Assembly (NCBI RefSeq): GCF_900169505.1
Contig: NZ_LT827021.1
Span: 930,001 to 994,000 of the forward strand
Origin: Arabiibacter massiliensis
GTDB taxonomy: Bacteria > Actinomycetota > Coriobacteriia > Coriobacteriales > Eggerthellaceae
Direction of reading: 5' to 3'
Length of the DNA stretch: 64,000 nt
Shown: positions 16,511-24,136 of the stretch, piece after piece
Layout of the letters: every line of letters begins with the position of its first letter
How positions within the stretch are numbered: the first letter of the stretch is position 1
Program-made: the position numbers and the translations under genes
The notes under the pieces: generated by a model
What the model saw: only the letters and a program-made list of their open reading frames with translations
Told to the model about the DNA's origin: nothing
The model's database searches: none

Positions 16511-16962
16511 CAACCTTCCGGGTACGGGAGCGCTTCCACCTGCGCGCGCAGAAGCTCCAGGTAGGAGCGGGAGAGCCGCAGCAGCTCCTCGCATTCCTCG
16601 GGCGACATGGCGGCGAAGGCGGCCTCCTCGGCTTCCACGACGGGCCGAATGCACGCTTCGACGAGTTCACGGCCCGCCTCGGTCAGGTGCAGGTGCGTGC
16701 CCCGCCCGCGTTCGATGCGCAGCTCCACGATGCCCGCGCGCTCAAGCTTGTGCACCGAGGTGTTCACCGTCTGCTTCGTCATGCCCGACGCCGCGCACAC
16801 GTCCTTCTGCAGGCAGCCGTCGCCCAAATCGTCGAGGGCGTACAGGATGTCGAAAGCGCTGTCCGACAGGCCCATCTTCGTGGCCACGTGGTGGTACAGC
16901 TCGTTGCTGCGCCGGTACAGGTTGTTGTATTCGCGGTTGGCGCGCGTCGTGCGTGCGTCCAT
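16507..16962 (-). CDS. MarR-family transcriptional regulator
   Basis: 151 residues with the winged-helix MarR fold. The HTH is GDGCLQKDVCAASGMTKQTVNTSVHKLERAGIVE (about 48-82), followed by the wing RIERGRGTHLHLTEAGRELVE. N- and C-terminal helices serve dimerisation. It is the first gene of a two-gene operon with the MATE transporter and most likely represses it until a toxic ligand binds. Confidence 0.92.
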   Translation of the reverse strand: MDARTTRANREYNNLYRRSNELYHHVATKMGLSDSAFDILYALDDLGDGCLQKDVCAASGMTKQTVNTSVHKLERAGIVELRIERGRGTHLHLTEAGRELVEACIRPVVEAEEAAFAAMSPEECEELLRLSRSYLELLRAQVEALPYPEGW

Positions 16963-17087
16963 GATGCCGGTTCCTCCGTCGATTTGATTCGCAAGTCCGA
17001 TTTCGTACCTGTGGCATTTAAGTCCGAAACCGGATTCGCGTCAACGAAGTTCACGGAACGCCCACGAGGGAGGCGCGCAAGCCCGTA

Positions 17088-17202
17088 TGTCATCCTGAGC
17101 GAGCGTAAGCGAGTCGAAGGATCCCGTGCGGCGCCAGCAGTAAGCGTCACTGCTGGCGCCGCACGGGATCCTTCGACTCGCTTACGCTCGCTCAGGATGA
17201 CA
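17088..17202. repeat. Near-perfect 54-bp inverted repeat (CATCCTGAGCG family)
   Basis: Arms 17088-17141 and 17149-17202 are complementary over 54 bp with a 7-base loop AAGCGTC. Each begins TGTCATCCTGAGCGAGCG. Related elements sit at 47585-47720 and 49574-49708, half elements at 59536 and 63948, and a coding copy at 10866. An RNA copy would fold into a single long hairpin. Confidence 0.95.
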
Positions 17203-17285
17203 ACCGGGGCGCTCGCTCCCATAGGATGACAACCGGGGGCGCTCGCTCCCATAGGATGACAACCGGGGGCGCTCGCTCAGGACGA
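17196..17285. repeat. Tandem 30-base repeat
   Basis: Three head-to-tail units of GATGACAACCGGGGGCGCTCGCTCCCATAG-like sequence directly after the palindrome, the last one diverged. They appear to derive from the palindrome end by slippage. With the palindrome they fill the gap between marR and the dipeptidase gene. Confidence 0.85.
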
Positions 17286-17289
17286 CGGC

Positions 17290-18381
17290 CTACGCCCCCT
17301 CCACACGCGCGAAAAACGCCCGCGCGTTGGCGAAGAACGCCTTGTCGGCCACCGTGCGGCCGAAGCGGCTGGCGATGAGTTCGTGCAGGGCGCCCACCTT
17401 GTCGCTGGGGTCGAGCCAGCTGGGGACGTCGCAGCCGTCATAGTCGCTGCCAAGGGCGAGCACGTCCTCGCCGGTCACTTCCAGCACGTGGTCCACGTGA
17501 CGCAGCACGTCGTCGGGCGTGGGGTCGGCGTGCGTCTCGGACAGGAAGTCGCAGCAGAAGTTGAGGCCCGCGACGCCGCCTGCATCGGCCAGCTCGCGCA
17601 GCTGCCAGTCGGCGAGGTTGCGCGGGTGACCGCACACGGCGCGCGCGTTGGAGTGCGACGCGGCGAAGGGGCGGGTCGCAGTCGCGCACACGTCCTTGAA
17701 GCCGGCATCGTTCAGGTGCGACACGTCCACGGCGACGTTGCGCCCTTCCAGCTCGCGCACGCAGGAGCGCCCGAAGCCGGTGAGGCCGTCGGCCGTGTCG
17801 TTGCCGCTCCCCAGCGCGTTCGGGCCGTTCCACGTGAGCGTGACCATGCGCACGCCCGCCTCCGCGAGCGCGTCCAGGCGATCCTCGGCGGTGCCGTCGT
17901 CCTCCAGAAACGACGCGCCCTCCACCGTGAAGAGCCCCGCCGTCCTGCCCGACGCGAGCGCCGCGTCCGCCTCGGCCATCGTGCGCACCCGCGCCAGCTT
18001 GCCGCCGCACCGCTCCAGCTCGCGCTCCCACACGCGCCGCACGCGCTCGAACAGCGCCCATGCCTCGTCGCCGCGCGCCTCGTCGGGGATGAACGCCGCG
18101 AAGCACTGGCACCACGCGAAGCCCGCGGTGCGCGCAAGCGAGATGTGCGCGTCGTTGTCGGCGAGCGTGTTCATACGCGCGGCCGGCACTCCCGCGTCGT
18201 GCTCCGCGAACCCGCCCGGCACCGACGGGTCGCCGTGGAACGCCAGCCTATCGAGTGTGTCGCAGTGCAGGTCGAACACGCGCAGCCGGCCTGCGTCGCC
18301 CGCCGCGCCCACTCCCGCCAGCGCGCCCAGCAGCGCCGCCTCTTCGGCCCCCGCGTCCTCCAGCGTCATGAACAGCCCCAT
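17290..18381 (-). CDS. Membrane dipeptidase-like protein (peptidase family M19)
   Basis: 363 residues. The zinc site begins with FDLHCDTLDRL (HxD), with a bridging Glu in FTVEGASFL, VDVSHLND and AASHSNARAVCGHPRNL (two metal-binding His regions), and GSDYDGCDVPSWL near the end. M19 enzymes hydrolyse dipeptides, including those with D-residues, and this one lacks a signal peptide, so it is cytosolic. The ATG at 18381 follows AAGGAGGC; the open frame extends further upstream without family similarity. A monocistronic unit. Confidence 0.92.
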   Translation of the reverse strand: MGLFMTLEDAGAEEAALLGALAGVGAAGDAGRLRVFDLHCDTLDRLAFHGDPSVPGGFAEHDAGVPAARMNTLADNDAHISLARTAGFAWCQCFAAFIPDEARGDEAWALFERVRRVWERELERCGGKLARVRTMAEADAALASGRTAGLFTVEGASFLEDDGTAEDRLDALAEAGVRMVTLTWNGPNALGSGNDTADGLTGFGRSCVRELEGRNVAVDVSHLNDAGFKDVCATATRPFAASHSNARAVCGHPRNLADWQLRELADAGGVAGLNFCCDFLSETHADPTPDDVLRHVDHVLEVTGEDVLALGSDYDGCDVPSWLDPSDKVGALHELIASRFGRTVADKAFFANARAFFARVEGA

Positions 18382-18584
18382 GTCGAGCCTCCTTCGTCTT
18401 CCGCATGCGCGCCGCGCACACCATAGCACAACCGCGCGCCCGACGGCACGACCGCACGCCCGTCCTCCGCCCCCATGGTTTCCCTCAAGTAACCAAGGCA
18501 CTGAAAAGTACTGTCTTCACGGAGGGGAAACGGTGCTTCATACTGGTTCGACAAGGAACGGCGGGCGAGACGAAGGGAGGCCCC

Positions 18585-19196
18585 ATGGACGAGACGGCGA
18601 GGAAGTACGTCGATCTGTTCCGCTCGGTGAAGATAGCCTCGGCGGCCACGGTGGATACGGCGGGGCATCCGCGCACGCGCATCGTGAACGTGATGCTGGC
18701 GGACGATTCCGGCATGTACCTGGTGGCCAGCAAAGGCAAGCCCTTCTACCGGCAGATGGTGGAAACCGGCGAGGTGGCGCTGTCGGCCATGTGCCCGGAG
18801 TGCCAGAGCCTCAAGTTCCTGGGCAAGTGCCGCGTGGTGGGCAAGGAATGGCTCGACCGCATCTTCGACGCGAACCCGGGCCTCGCCGAGGTATACCCCG
18901 GCGACACGCGTTACATCCTGGACGCGTTCCACGTGTACGAGGGCGCGGGCGAGTGGTTCGACCTTCTGCACCACCCCATCAGCCGCGAGACGTTCGCCTT
19001 CGGCGGAACACCCGAGGAGCGCCCCGGCTTTTGCATCACCGACGCGTGCACCGGGTGCGGGGCGTGCTTGGACACGTGCCCGCAGCAGTGCATCCGGGAG
19101 GGCTCGCCCTACGTGATAGAATGGGAGCACTGCCTGCAATGCGGCGCGTGCTTCGACACGTGCCCCGCCGACGCCGTGGAAAGGCTGCACGCGTAA
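18585..19196 (+). CDS. Pyridoxamine 5'-phosphate oxidase-like flavin protein with C-terminal 2x[4Fe-4S] domain
   Basis: 203 residues. Residues 1-130 form a split-barrel FMN-binding domain (SVKIASAATVDTAGHPRTRIVNVMLADD, YLVASKGKPFYRQM). Residues 145-200 are a bacterial ferredoxin module with CTGCGACLDTCP and CLQCGACFDTCP. The combination suggests an FMN reductase fed by low-potential electrons; the substrate is unknown. ATG at 18585 follows GAAGGGAGG. The next gene starts directly after its stop, linking it to the ABC transporter operon. Confidence 0.8.
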   Translation: MDETARKYVDLFRSVKIASAATVDTAGHPRTRIVNVMLADDSGMYLVASKGKPFYRQMVETGEVALSAMCPECQSLKFLGKCRVVGKEWLDRIFDANPGLAEVYPGDTRYILDAFHVYEGAGEWFDLLHHPISRETFAFGGTPEERPGFCITDACTGCGACLDTCPQQCIREGSPYVIEWEHCLQCGACFDTCPADAVERLHA

Positions 19197-19859
19197 ATGG
19201 AGTTCCTGCAAGACGTCGCCGCGCTGTTCACCGACCGCTGGGCCTGGTTCGCCGAGCTTCTGGGGGCGCACATCGCGCTCTCGGCCGTCGCCATCGCGGT
19301 GGCGGGCGTGGCGGGGCTCGCGCTCGGCATCCTCATCTCCGAGCATCGGCGCTTCGCCGCGCCGGTCATCGGCGTGTGCAACGTGCTCTACACCATCCCG
19401 TCCATCTCGCTGCTGGGGCTTCTGCTGCCGTTTCTGGGCATCGGGAACCCCACGGCCGTGGCCGCGCTCATCATCTACGCGCTCATGCCCATGGTGCGCA
19501 ACACCTACGTGGGCCTGACCGAGATCGACCCCGACGTCATCGAGGCCGCGCGCGGCATGGGCTCCACGCGCACGCAGACGCTCGTGCACGTGCGGCTGCC
19601 CATGGCCACGAGCGTCATCTTGGCGGGGCTGCGCTCGATGGTGGTCATGACCATATCGGTGGCGGCCATCGCGTCGTTCATCGGCGCGGGCGGCCTGGGC
19701 GTGGCAATCTACCGCGGCATCACGCTGAGCAACTCCGAGATGGTGTTCGCGGGCAGCCTGCTGGTTGCCCTGCTGGCCTTCGCGGCCGACCTGCTGCTGG
19801 GCGCGATAGAGAAGCGCTACAAACGGAAAAGGAGACTGACGACCCATGAGAAACGATAG
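19197..19859 (+). CDS. ABC transporter permease, OpuC/ProW type (betaine/choline/carnitine)
   Basis: 220 residues with five or six membrane segments and the inner-membrane permease motif region EIDPDVIEAARGMGSTRTQTLVHVRLPMATSVILAGLR, which contacts the ATPase. It is typical of the single-permease OpuB/OpuC or OsmU systems. The start codon directly follows the preceding TAA. It overlaps the binding-protein gene by 14 bases. Only one permease gene is present, so a homodimer is inferred. Confidence 0.85.
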   Translation: MEFLQDVAALFTDRWAWFAELLGAHIALSAVAIAVAGVAGLALGILISEHRRFAAPVIGVCNVLYTIPSISLLGLLLPFLGIGNPTAVAALIIYALMPMVRNTYVGLTEIDPDVIEAARGMGSTRTQTLVHVRLPMATSVILAGLRSMVVMTISVAAIASFIGAGGLGVAIYRGITLSNSEMVFAGSLLVALLAFAADLLLGAIEKRYKRKRRLTTHEKR

Positions 19860-20817
19860 CGGAATACTGCGCGGGTGGGCCTGGCGCGTGGCAGGGCTCG
19901 CCGCGGCCGCGCTGCTCGCCGGCGCGCTCGTGATGCTGGCGGCCTGCTCGTCGGGCGACGACGGCAACGGCTCCGGCGATGGCGCGCCCGCCGCGTCGGC
20001 CGATCCCATCGAGATAGCAACCAAGCCCATGACCGAGCAGTTCATCCTCGGCGAGATGCTGAAGGCCCTGGTGGAAGACGCAGGCTACCAAGCCAACGTC
20101 ACCAAGGGCATCGGCGGCGGCACGAACAACATCCAGCCCGCCATGGAGCGCGGCGACTTCGACCTGTACCCCGAGTACACCTCGAGCGGCTGGGTGCTCG
20201 TGCTCGACCATAAGGCCGAGGGCATGGACGACGCCGAGATGCTGGAGGGCCTGAAGGCGGAGTACCAGGAGAAGTTCGGCATGACCTGGGTGGGCATGTA
20301 CGGCTTCAACAACACGTTCACCGTGGCCGTGCGCGACGAGGTGGCACAGCAGCACAACCTGAAGACCACGAGCGACCTGACCGCAGTGGCGCCCGAGCTC
20401 ATCTTCGGCGGCAACCCCGACTACATCGAGCGCGAGGACGGCTTCCCCGTGCTGACGGACACCTACGGCCTGAACTTCAAGCAGGTCATGGACATCGACA
20501 TCGGGCTCAAGTACCAGGCGCTGCGCAACGGGGACATCGACGTGACGAACGCGTTCACCACCGACGCCCAGCTGGCGGCCGGCGGCGTGACCACGCTCGC
20601 GGACGACAAGCACCTGCAGGTGAACTACTTCTGCTCCACCGTGGTGCGCCAGGACGCGCTGGAGAGCCACCCCGGGCTGGAGGACGCGCTCATGAAGATG
20701 GACGGCATCCTCAGCGACGCGGAGATGGCCCAGCTCAACTACAAGGTTGAGGTGGAGGGCCAGGACGAGGCCACGGTGGCGCGCGACTTCCTCATGTCGA
20801 AGGGCGCGCTCAAGTGA
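19846..20817 (+). CDS. Substrate-binding lipoprotein of the OpuC-type transporter
   Basis: 323 residues. A signal peptide ends in the lipobox LAAC (Cys 34), so it is a membrane-anchored lipoprotein. The mature part is an OpuAC/OsmF-type solute-binding domain (IEIATKPMTEQFILGEMLKALVEDAGY, GTNNIQPAMERGDFDLYPEYTSSGW, FTTDAQL) for quaternary amines or related osmolytes. The exact ligand is not evident. The gene overlaps the permease before it and the ATPase after it (GTGA). Confidence 0.88.
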   Translation: MRNDSGILRGWAWRVAGLAAAALLAGALVMLAACSSGDDGNGSGDGAPAASADPIEIATKPMTEQFILGEMLKALVEDAGYQANVTKGIGGGTNNIQPAMERGDFDLYPEYTSSGWVLVLDHKAEGMDDAEMLEGLKAEYQEKFGMTWVGMYGFNNTFTVAVRDEVAQQHNLKTTSDLTAVAPELIFGGNPDYIEREDGFPVLTDTYGLNFKQVMDIDIGLKYQALRNGDIDVTNAFTTDAQLAAGGVTTLADDKHLQVNYFCSTVVRQDALESHPGLEDALMKMDGILSDAEMAQLNYKVEVEGQDEATVARDFLMSKGALK

Positions 20818-21596
20818 CCGAATGCGTTGACACCGCTACCGCGACCGCCCCCGCCTCCGACGCCCCCGAGGCCGACGCCATCATCGAGTTCGACGGCGTG
20901 ACGAAGGCGTTCGGAGACACTCCGGTGCTGCACGGCATCTCGCTTGCCGTGCGCCGGGGCGAGTTCCTCACCATCGTGGGGCGCTCGGGCTGCGGCAAGA
21001 CCACCCTGCTCAAGATGGTGAACGCGCTCGAGTACCCCGACGAGGGCCGCGTGCTAGTGAACGGCCAGCACGTCGCGTTCGGCGACCGGGTGGAGCTGCG
21101 GCGCTCCATCGGCTACGTCATCCAGAGCATCGGGCTCTTCCCCAACATGACCGTCGGGCGCAACGTGGCCTACGTGCCGCGCCTCACGCGCGCCTGGAGC
21201 AAGGAGCGCGAACGCGACGAGGTGGCGCGCCTGCTGAAAACGGTGGGCCTGCCGCCCGAGCTGGCCAAGCGCTACCCGAGCGAGCTCTCCGGCGGGCAGA
21301 AGCAGCGCGTGGGCATCGCCCGTGCGCTCGCCGCCGAGCCGCGCATCATGCTCATGGACGAGCCCTTCGGCGCCGTGGACGAGATCACGCGCCGCAGCCT
21401 CCAAGACGAGCTGCTGGCGCTGCAGAAACGCCTGGGCCTCACCATCCTGCTGGTCACCCACGACATCCGCGAAGCCCTGAAGCTCGGCGACCGCGTGCTC
21501 GTGATGGAGGAAGGCCGCATCGCCCAGCTGGGCACCCCCGAAGACGTGCGCGACAACCCCGCCGACGACTTCGTCCGCGAGCTCATAATGGCATAG
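20814..21596 (+). CDS. ABC transporter ATP-binding protein, OpuCA type
   Basis: 260 residues. Walker A GRSGCGKTT (about 55-63), Q-loop near QSIGLFPNMT, signature LSGGQKQR (about 155), Walker B IMLMDEPFG and the H-loop THD. The match is to glycine betaine/carnitine importers, but it lacks the C-terminal CBS domains that sense ionic strength in OpuCA. Starts with GTG overlapping the lipoprotein stop. Repeats immediately after the gene probably end the transcript. Confidence 0.9.
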   Translation: MTECVDTATATAPASDAPEADAIIEFDGVTKAFGDTPVLHGISLAVRRGEFLTIVGRSGCGKTTLLKMVNALEYPDEGRVLVNGQHVAFGDRVELRRSIGYVIQSIGLFPNMTVGRNVAYVPRLTRAWSKERERDEVARLLKTVGLPPELAKRYPSELSGGQKQRVGIARALAAEPRIMLMDEPFGAVDEITRRSLQDELLALQKRLGLTILLVTHDIREALKLGDRVLVMEEGRIAQLGTPEDVRDNPADDFVRELIMA

Positions 21597-21668
21597 AAGG
21601 GGACAGTCCCCTTTTATGCCATTTTCCCTCCCTTTGTCCCAAATGGGGACAGTCCCCATTTGGGACAT
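21597..21668. repeat. GGGGACAGTCCCC palindromes
   Basis: Two short palindromes, AAGGGGACAGTCCCCTTTTATGCCATT and CCAAATGGGGACAGTCCCCATTTGGG, separated by about 20 bases. The first also occurs inside mfd (28570-28608). It may serve here as a terminator after the ABC operon. Confidence 0.85.
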
Positions 21669-21679
21669 CTCCCCTCCCC

Positions 21680-21724
21680 TTGACTTTTCGTCTCTATCGG
21701 TTAACATTTAACTTAATTGTTAAC
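21680..21724 (+). promoter_or_regulatory. sdpR promoter with imperfect 25-bp palindrome
   Basis: TTGACT at 21680-21685 and a weak -10 around 21702-21708. GTTAAC-N13-GTTAAC (21700-21724) is a near-palindrome with arms matching at 10-11 of 12 positions and lies over the start region. It is the expected place for autorepression by the ArsR-type protein encoded next. Confidence 0.55.
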
Positions 21725-21744
21725 TAATGGAAGGGAGGCGTCCG

Positions 21745-22053
21745 TTGGGCATGCAGGAAACCTTGAAGGCGCTGTCCGACCCGGTGCGACGGGAGATCCT
21801 CGAGCACCTGAAGCGCGGGCGGATGCCGGCCGGGCAGATCGCCGAGCTGTTCGACATCTCCGCCCCCGCCGTGTCACGGCACCTGTCGGTGCTCAAAGAC
21901 GCCGGCCTCGTGCGCGACTACCGCGAGGGCAAGTTCGTGTTCTACGAGCTGAAGGCGTCGGTGTTGGAAGAGACCCTGCTGTGGATGATGAACCTGAAGG
22001 AGGCAAGCGATGAAGAGGCTCTACGCGGCGATATACATCCTCATGGCGCTTAA
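21745..22053 (+). CDS. sdpR: ArsR/SdpR-family repressor
   Basis: About 102 residues with the small winged-helix fold: LKALSDPVRREILEHLKRGRMPAGQIAELFDISAPAVSRHLSVLKDAGLV. No metal-binding cysteines are present, in line with SdpR rather than metal-sensing ArsR. TTG at 21745 is chosen because GGGAGG sits six bases before it; ATG at 21751 is also possible. It overlaps the SdpI gene by 44 bases, so the two are translated together. Confidence 0.88.
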   Translation: MGMQETLKALSDPVRREILEHLKRGRMPAGQIAELFDISAPAVSRHLSVLKDAGLVRDYREGKFVFYELKASVLEETLLWMMNLKEASDEEALRGDIHPHGA

Positions 22054-22660
22054 CGTCATCGTGGCCTCCGCGTTCATCTTCCTCATGCCCGAGCAGGTGC
22101 CGGTGCACTTCAACGGGGCGAACCAGCCCGACCGCCTGGGCAGCAAGTACGAGTTTCTGGTGGCGCTCCTCTTCCCGCTCTGCGGCGCGTTCGGCGTGAT
22201 GGGCTCGAGGAACGCGCCGATCGGCAAGGAGCGGCTTTACGCGTGGGGCGCCGTCGCGTTCGAGGTGTTCGTGCTAGGATGGATCCTGTTCTTCCTCACG
22301 AAGGCGCTTCTCTACGACGGCGCTCCTTTCCCCGAGCCCCACCTGGGCGCGAGCCGCTGGGCCGCCGTCATCGCGGGCGTGCTGTTCGCCGCGGCGTCCA
22401 ACTTCATGCCGAAGGTGATCCGCAACCCCTTCTTCGGCCTGCGCACGCCGTGGAGCGAGGCCAGCCCGGAAACGTGGCGTCGCTCGCAGCGCTTCGGCGC
22501 GTACGGCGGCATGGTCACCGGCGTCGCCATGATCGTGCTCGGCCTCGTGCTACCCGTGCAGTTCGTGACGCCCGCGATCCTGCTCGTGTGCCTGGCGTGG
22601 CTCGGCGCCGCCCTGTTGGGTTCCTACCTCATCTACCGCCAAGAGCTGAGGAAGCAGTAG
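22010..22660 (+). CDS. sdpI: SdpI-family membrane protein (immunity/signal receptor)
   Basis: 216 residues. DUF1648 at the N-terminus (MPEQVPVHFNGANQPDRLGSK) and the SdpI C-terminal domain with VIRNPFFGLRTPWSEASPETWRRSQRFGAYGG; about six membrane helices. In Bacillus, SdpI gives immunity to the SdpC toxin and sequesters SdpR at the membrane. No sdpC-like toxin gene is nearby, so this pair may sense or resist another organism's peptide. Confidence 0.88.
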   Translation: MKRLYAAIYILMALNVIVASAFIFLMPEQVPVHFNGANQPDRLGSKYEFLVALLFPLCGAFGVMGSRNAPIGKERLYAWGAVAFEVFVLGWILFFLTKALLYDGAPFPEPHLGASRWAAVIAGVLFAAASNFMPKVIRNPFFGLRTPWSEASPETWRRSQRFGAYGGMVTGVAMIVLGLVLPVQFVTPAILLVCLAWLGAALLGSYLIYRQELRKQ

Positions 22661-22720
22661 CGGGCTGCGTTGCACAGAGGCGTGCTAAAATGAGCTTCCG
22701 AGCCGACGGAAGGAACGTGT

Positions 22721-23221
22721 ATGAAGCTGTACCACGCTTCAACAATGGTCATCAAGAAGCCTGTTATCATGAACCCCTTCAAGACGCTTGACTTCGGCAC
22801 GGGTTTTTACACAACGCTCAACGAGGATCAAGCAAGGGACTTCGCTCTCAAATCGTTCGCCCGCAGGGGTCGCAAGGGAGAGCCGACGGTCAACGTGTAC
22901 GAATGGGACGAAGAGAATGCGCGCCTTCAATGCGCCGTCCTGGAATTTGCCGAGCCGAACGTCGAATGGCTCGATTTCGTTGTCCATAATCGTCGATCAG
23001 GACGAAGCGATGCCTGCAAAGCCGACGTCATCATCGGCCCCGTTGCCAACGATGACGTGTTCGAGACGGTCGCCCTGTACGAGTCGGGTCAGATCGACGA
23101 GGAAACGACGATCAAACGATTCAAGGTCAAGAGGCTCTTCAACCAGCTTCTGTTCTGCAATGAGGCTTCCTTGGCGTACCTTGCCTTCATGGACTCATAC
23201 ACAGTGGGAGGATCGCTATGA
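22721..23221 (+). CDS. DUF3990 protein, ADP-ribosyltransferase-like (putative toxin)
   Basis: 166 residues. It begins KLYHAST, then DFGTGFYTT, and ends with a FNQLLFCNEASLAYL helix. This arrangement (YH motif, DFGxGFYxT strand, Q/E helix) is typical of DUF3990, a family grouped with ADP-ribosyltransferase folds. The base composition is noticeably less GC-rich than the neighbours, suggesting transfer. The stop overlaps the start of the next gene by four bases. The family often occurs beside DUF3791, as here. Confidence 0.65.
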   Translation: MKLYHASTMVIKKPVIMNPFKTLDFGTGFYTTLNEDQARDFALKSFARRGRKGEPTVNVYEWDEENARLQCAVLEFAEPNVEWLDFVVHNRRSGRSDACKADVIIGPVANDDVFETVALYESGQIDEETTIKRFKVKRLFNQLLFCNEASLAYLAFMDSYTVGGSL

Positions 23222-23460
23222 CGGACTTATCGAACGACAGGCTTTCCACCTTGCTCGGCATCTCCATCGTGCCCGCCGTTCTCGAAGCTGCCGGCATCGA
23301 CGGACCTGAGGGCATCGAGGAGTTCTATCGCTCGAAGCTTTATGGGCTGCTCAGCGACCCGCAAACGGCCATGTGGCACCTAAGCCCCCAGACGCTGGCG
23401 ACACTGTACGTCGAGGAGCGTTCCACCGGCACGTTCGACGTCCCCGAGGAGCAGTCATGA
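23218..23460 (+). CDS. Small protein between DUF3990 and DUF3791 genes
   Basis: 80 residues, not recognised by name. It is predicted mostly helical, with LSTLLGISIVPAVLEAAGIDGPEGIEEFYRSKLYGLLSD and ends FDVPEEQS. ATG at 23218 overlaps the previous stop (ATGA), and its own stop overlaps the next ATG, so three genes are translated as one unit. It is a candidate antitoxin or adaptor in the cassette. Confidence 0.6.
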   Translation: MTDLSNDRLSTLLGISIVPAVLEAAGIDGPEGIEEFYRSKLYGLLSDPQTAMWHLSPQTLATLYVEERSTGTFDVPEEQS

Positions 23461-23669
23461 GCAAGGAAACGAAATACCTCGTCTTCGCCATCGAATACTA
23501 TCGCAACCGCAAAGGCCTCACCGGAGCGGAAGTCGCCGAGCTTTTCGCACGCCACGGCGTGTTCGAGCTCATCCTGCAGAACTACTACCTGTACCACATC
23601 GAGTCGCCCGACAACATGGTGGCCGAGATCGACCACTATCTGGAAACCGGCGACGTGCTGGAAGCTTGA
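23457..23669 (+). CDS. DUF3791 protein (putative antitoxin partner)
   Basis: 70 residues starting MSKETKYLVFAIEYYRNRKGLTGAEVAELFARHGVFELILQNYYLYHIES, the DUF3791 signature with a short helix-turn-helix-like segment. The ATG overlaps the stop of the previous gene by four bases (ATGA). Small size and fixed company with DUF3990 suggest an antitoxin role, not proven. Confidence 0.7.
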   Translation: MSKETKYLVFAIEYYRNRKGLTGAEVAELFARHGVFELILQNYYLYHIESPDNMVAEIDHYLETGDVLEA

Positions 23670-23738
23670 AACGCGCGCGAGCGCAGCACTTGGATGGACC
23701 GTTTCGCGATCTCCTTGCAGAGCCCGCCTTTCACCGCT

Positions 23739-23939
23739 TCATGCCGCATGGCTGTCGTCTTTCCGCGCGTCGTGCTCACCCGCGTTGCGCAGCCGCTCGG
23801 CCACGGGGTCGGCCGGGAATCCGGCACCACCCATGAAGCGCTTGATCAGCTTCAAGATACCCACCGTCCCCACGACGGCGCACCCCATGATGGCCGCCAC
23901 CATGCCCAGCTGCCCTACCTGCATCGCCACGAAACCCAT
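23739..23939 (-). CDS. Small single-pass membrane protein
   Basis: 66 residues with one membrane helix (about 8-29, LGMVAAIMGCAVVGTVGILKLI), a basic flank and a charged tail ending in RKDDSHAA. AAAAGGAGAG five bases upstream of ATG supports translation. It is divergent from the TetR gene, so TetR may control it. No family recognised. Confidence 0.6.
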   Translation of the reverse strand: MGFVAMQVGQLGMVAAIMGCAVVGTVGILKLIKRFMGGAGFPADPVAERLRNAGEHDARKDDSHAA

Positions 23940-24070
23940 AGCGCTCTCCTTTTCCTTGCCAACAAGTCATGAAGAAACTTATTGAGCATATGTAAAGTTT
24001 CTTTCTTTCTGTATTGTGCGGGCGGCATGCGCTAGATTCAATGGGCAATGCCCGGCACAGTGAAACATAG

Positions 24071-24095
24071 TGAACAGGATCGCGTCCGCTGTTCA
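24071..24095. promoter_or_regulatory. Candidate TetR operator
   Basis: TGAACAG-N11-CTGTTCA, a 7-bp perfect inverted repeat in the divergent intergenic region 42 bases before the TetR gene. Typical size and position for an autoregulatory TetR site. Confidence 0.5.
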
Positions 24096-24136
24096 TTATC
24101 TGACCGCCCACGGGAATTGATGAGGAAGGAACCGGC

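Noticed and set aside
17196..17285. Three 30-base tandem units as CRISPR-like
   Set aside because: The units abut without spacers, so it is a slippage-type tandem repeat.
23373..23456. Upstream extension of the DUF3791 frame
   Set aside because: Overlaps the preceding gene completely, and the ATG at 23457 with ATGA coupling matches the family start.
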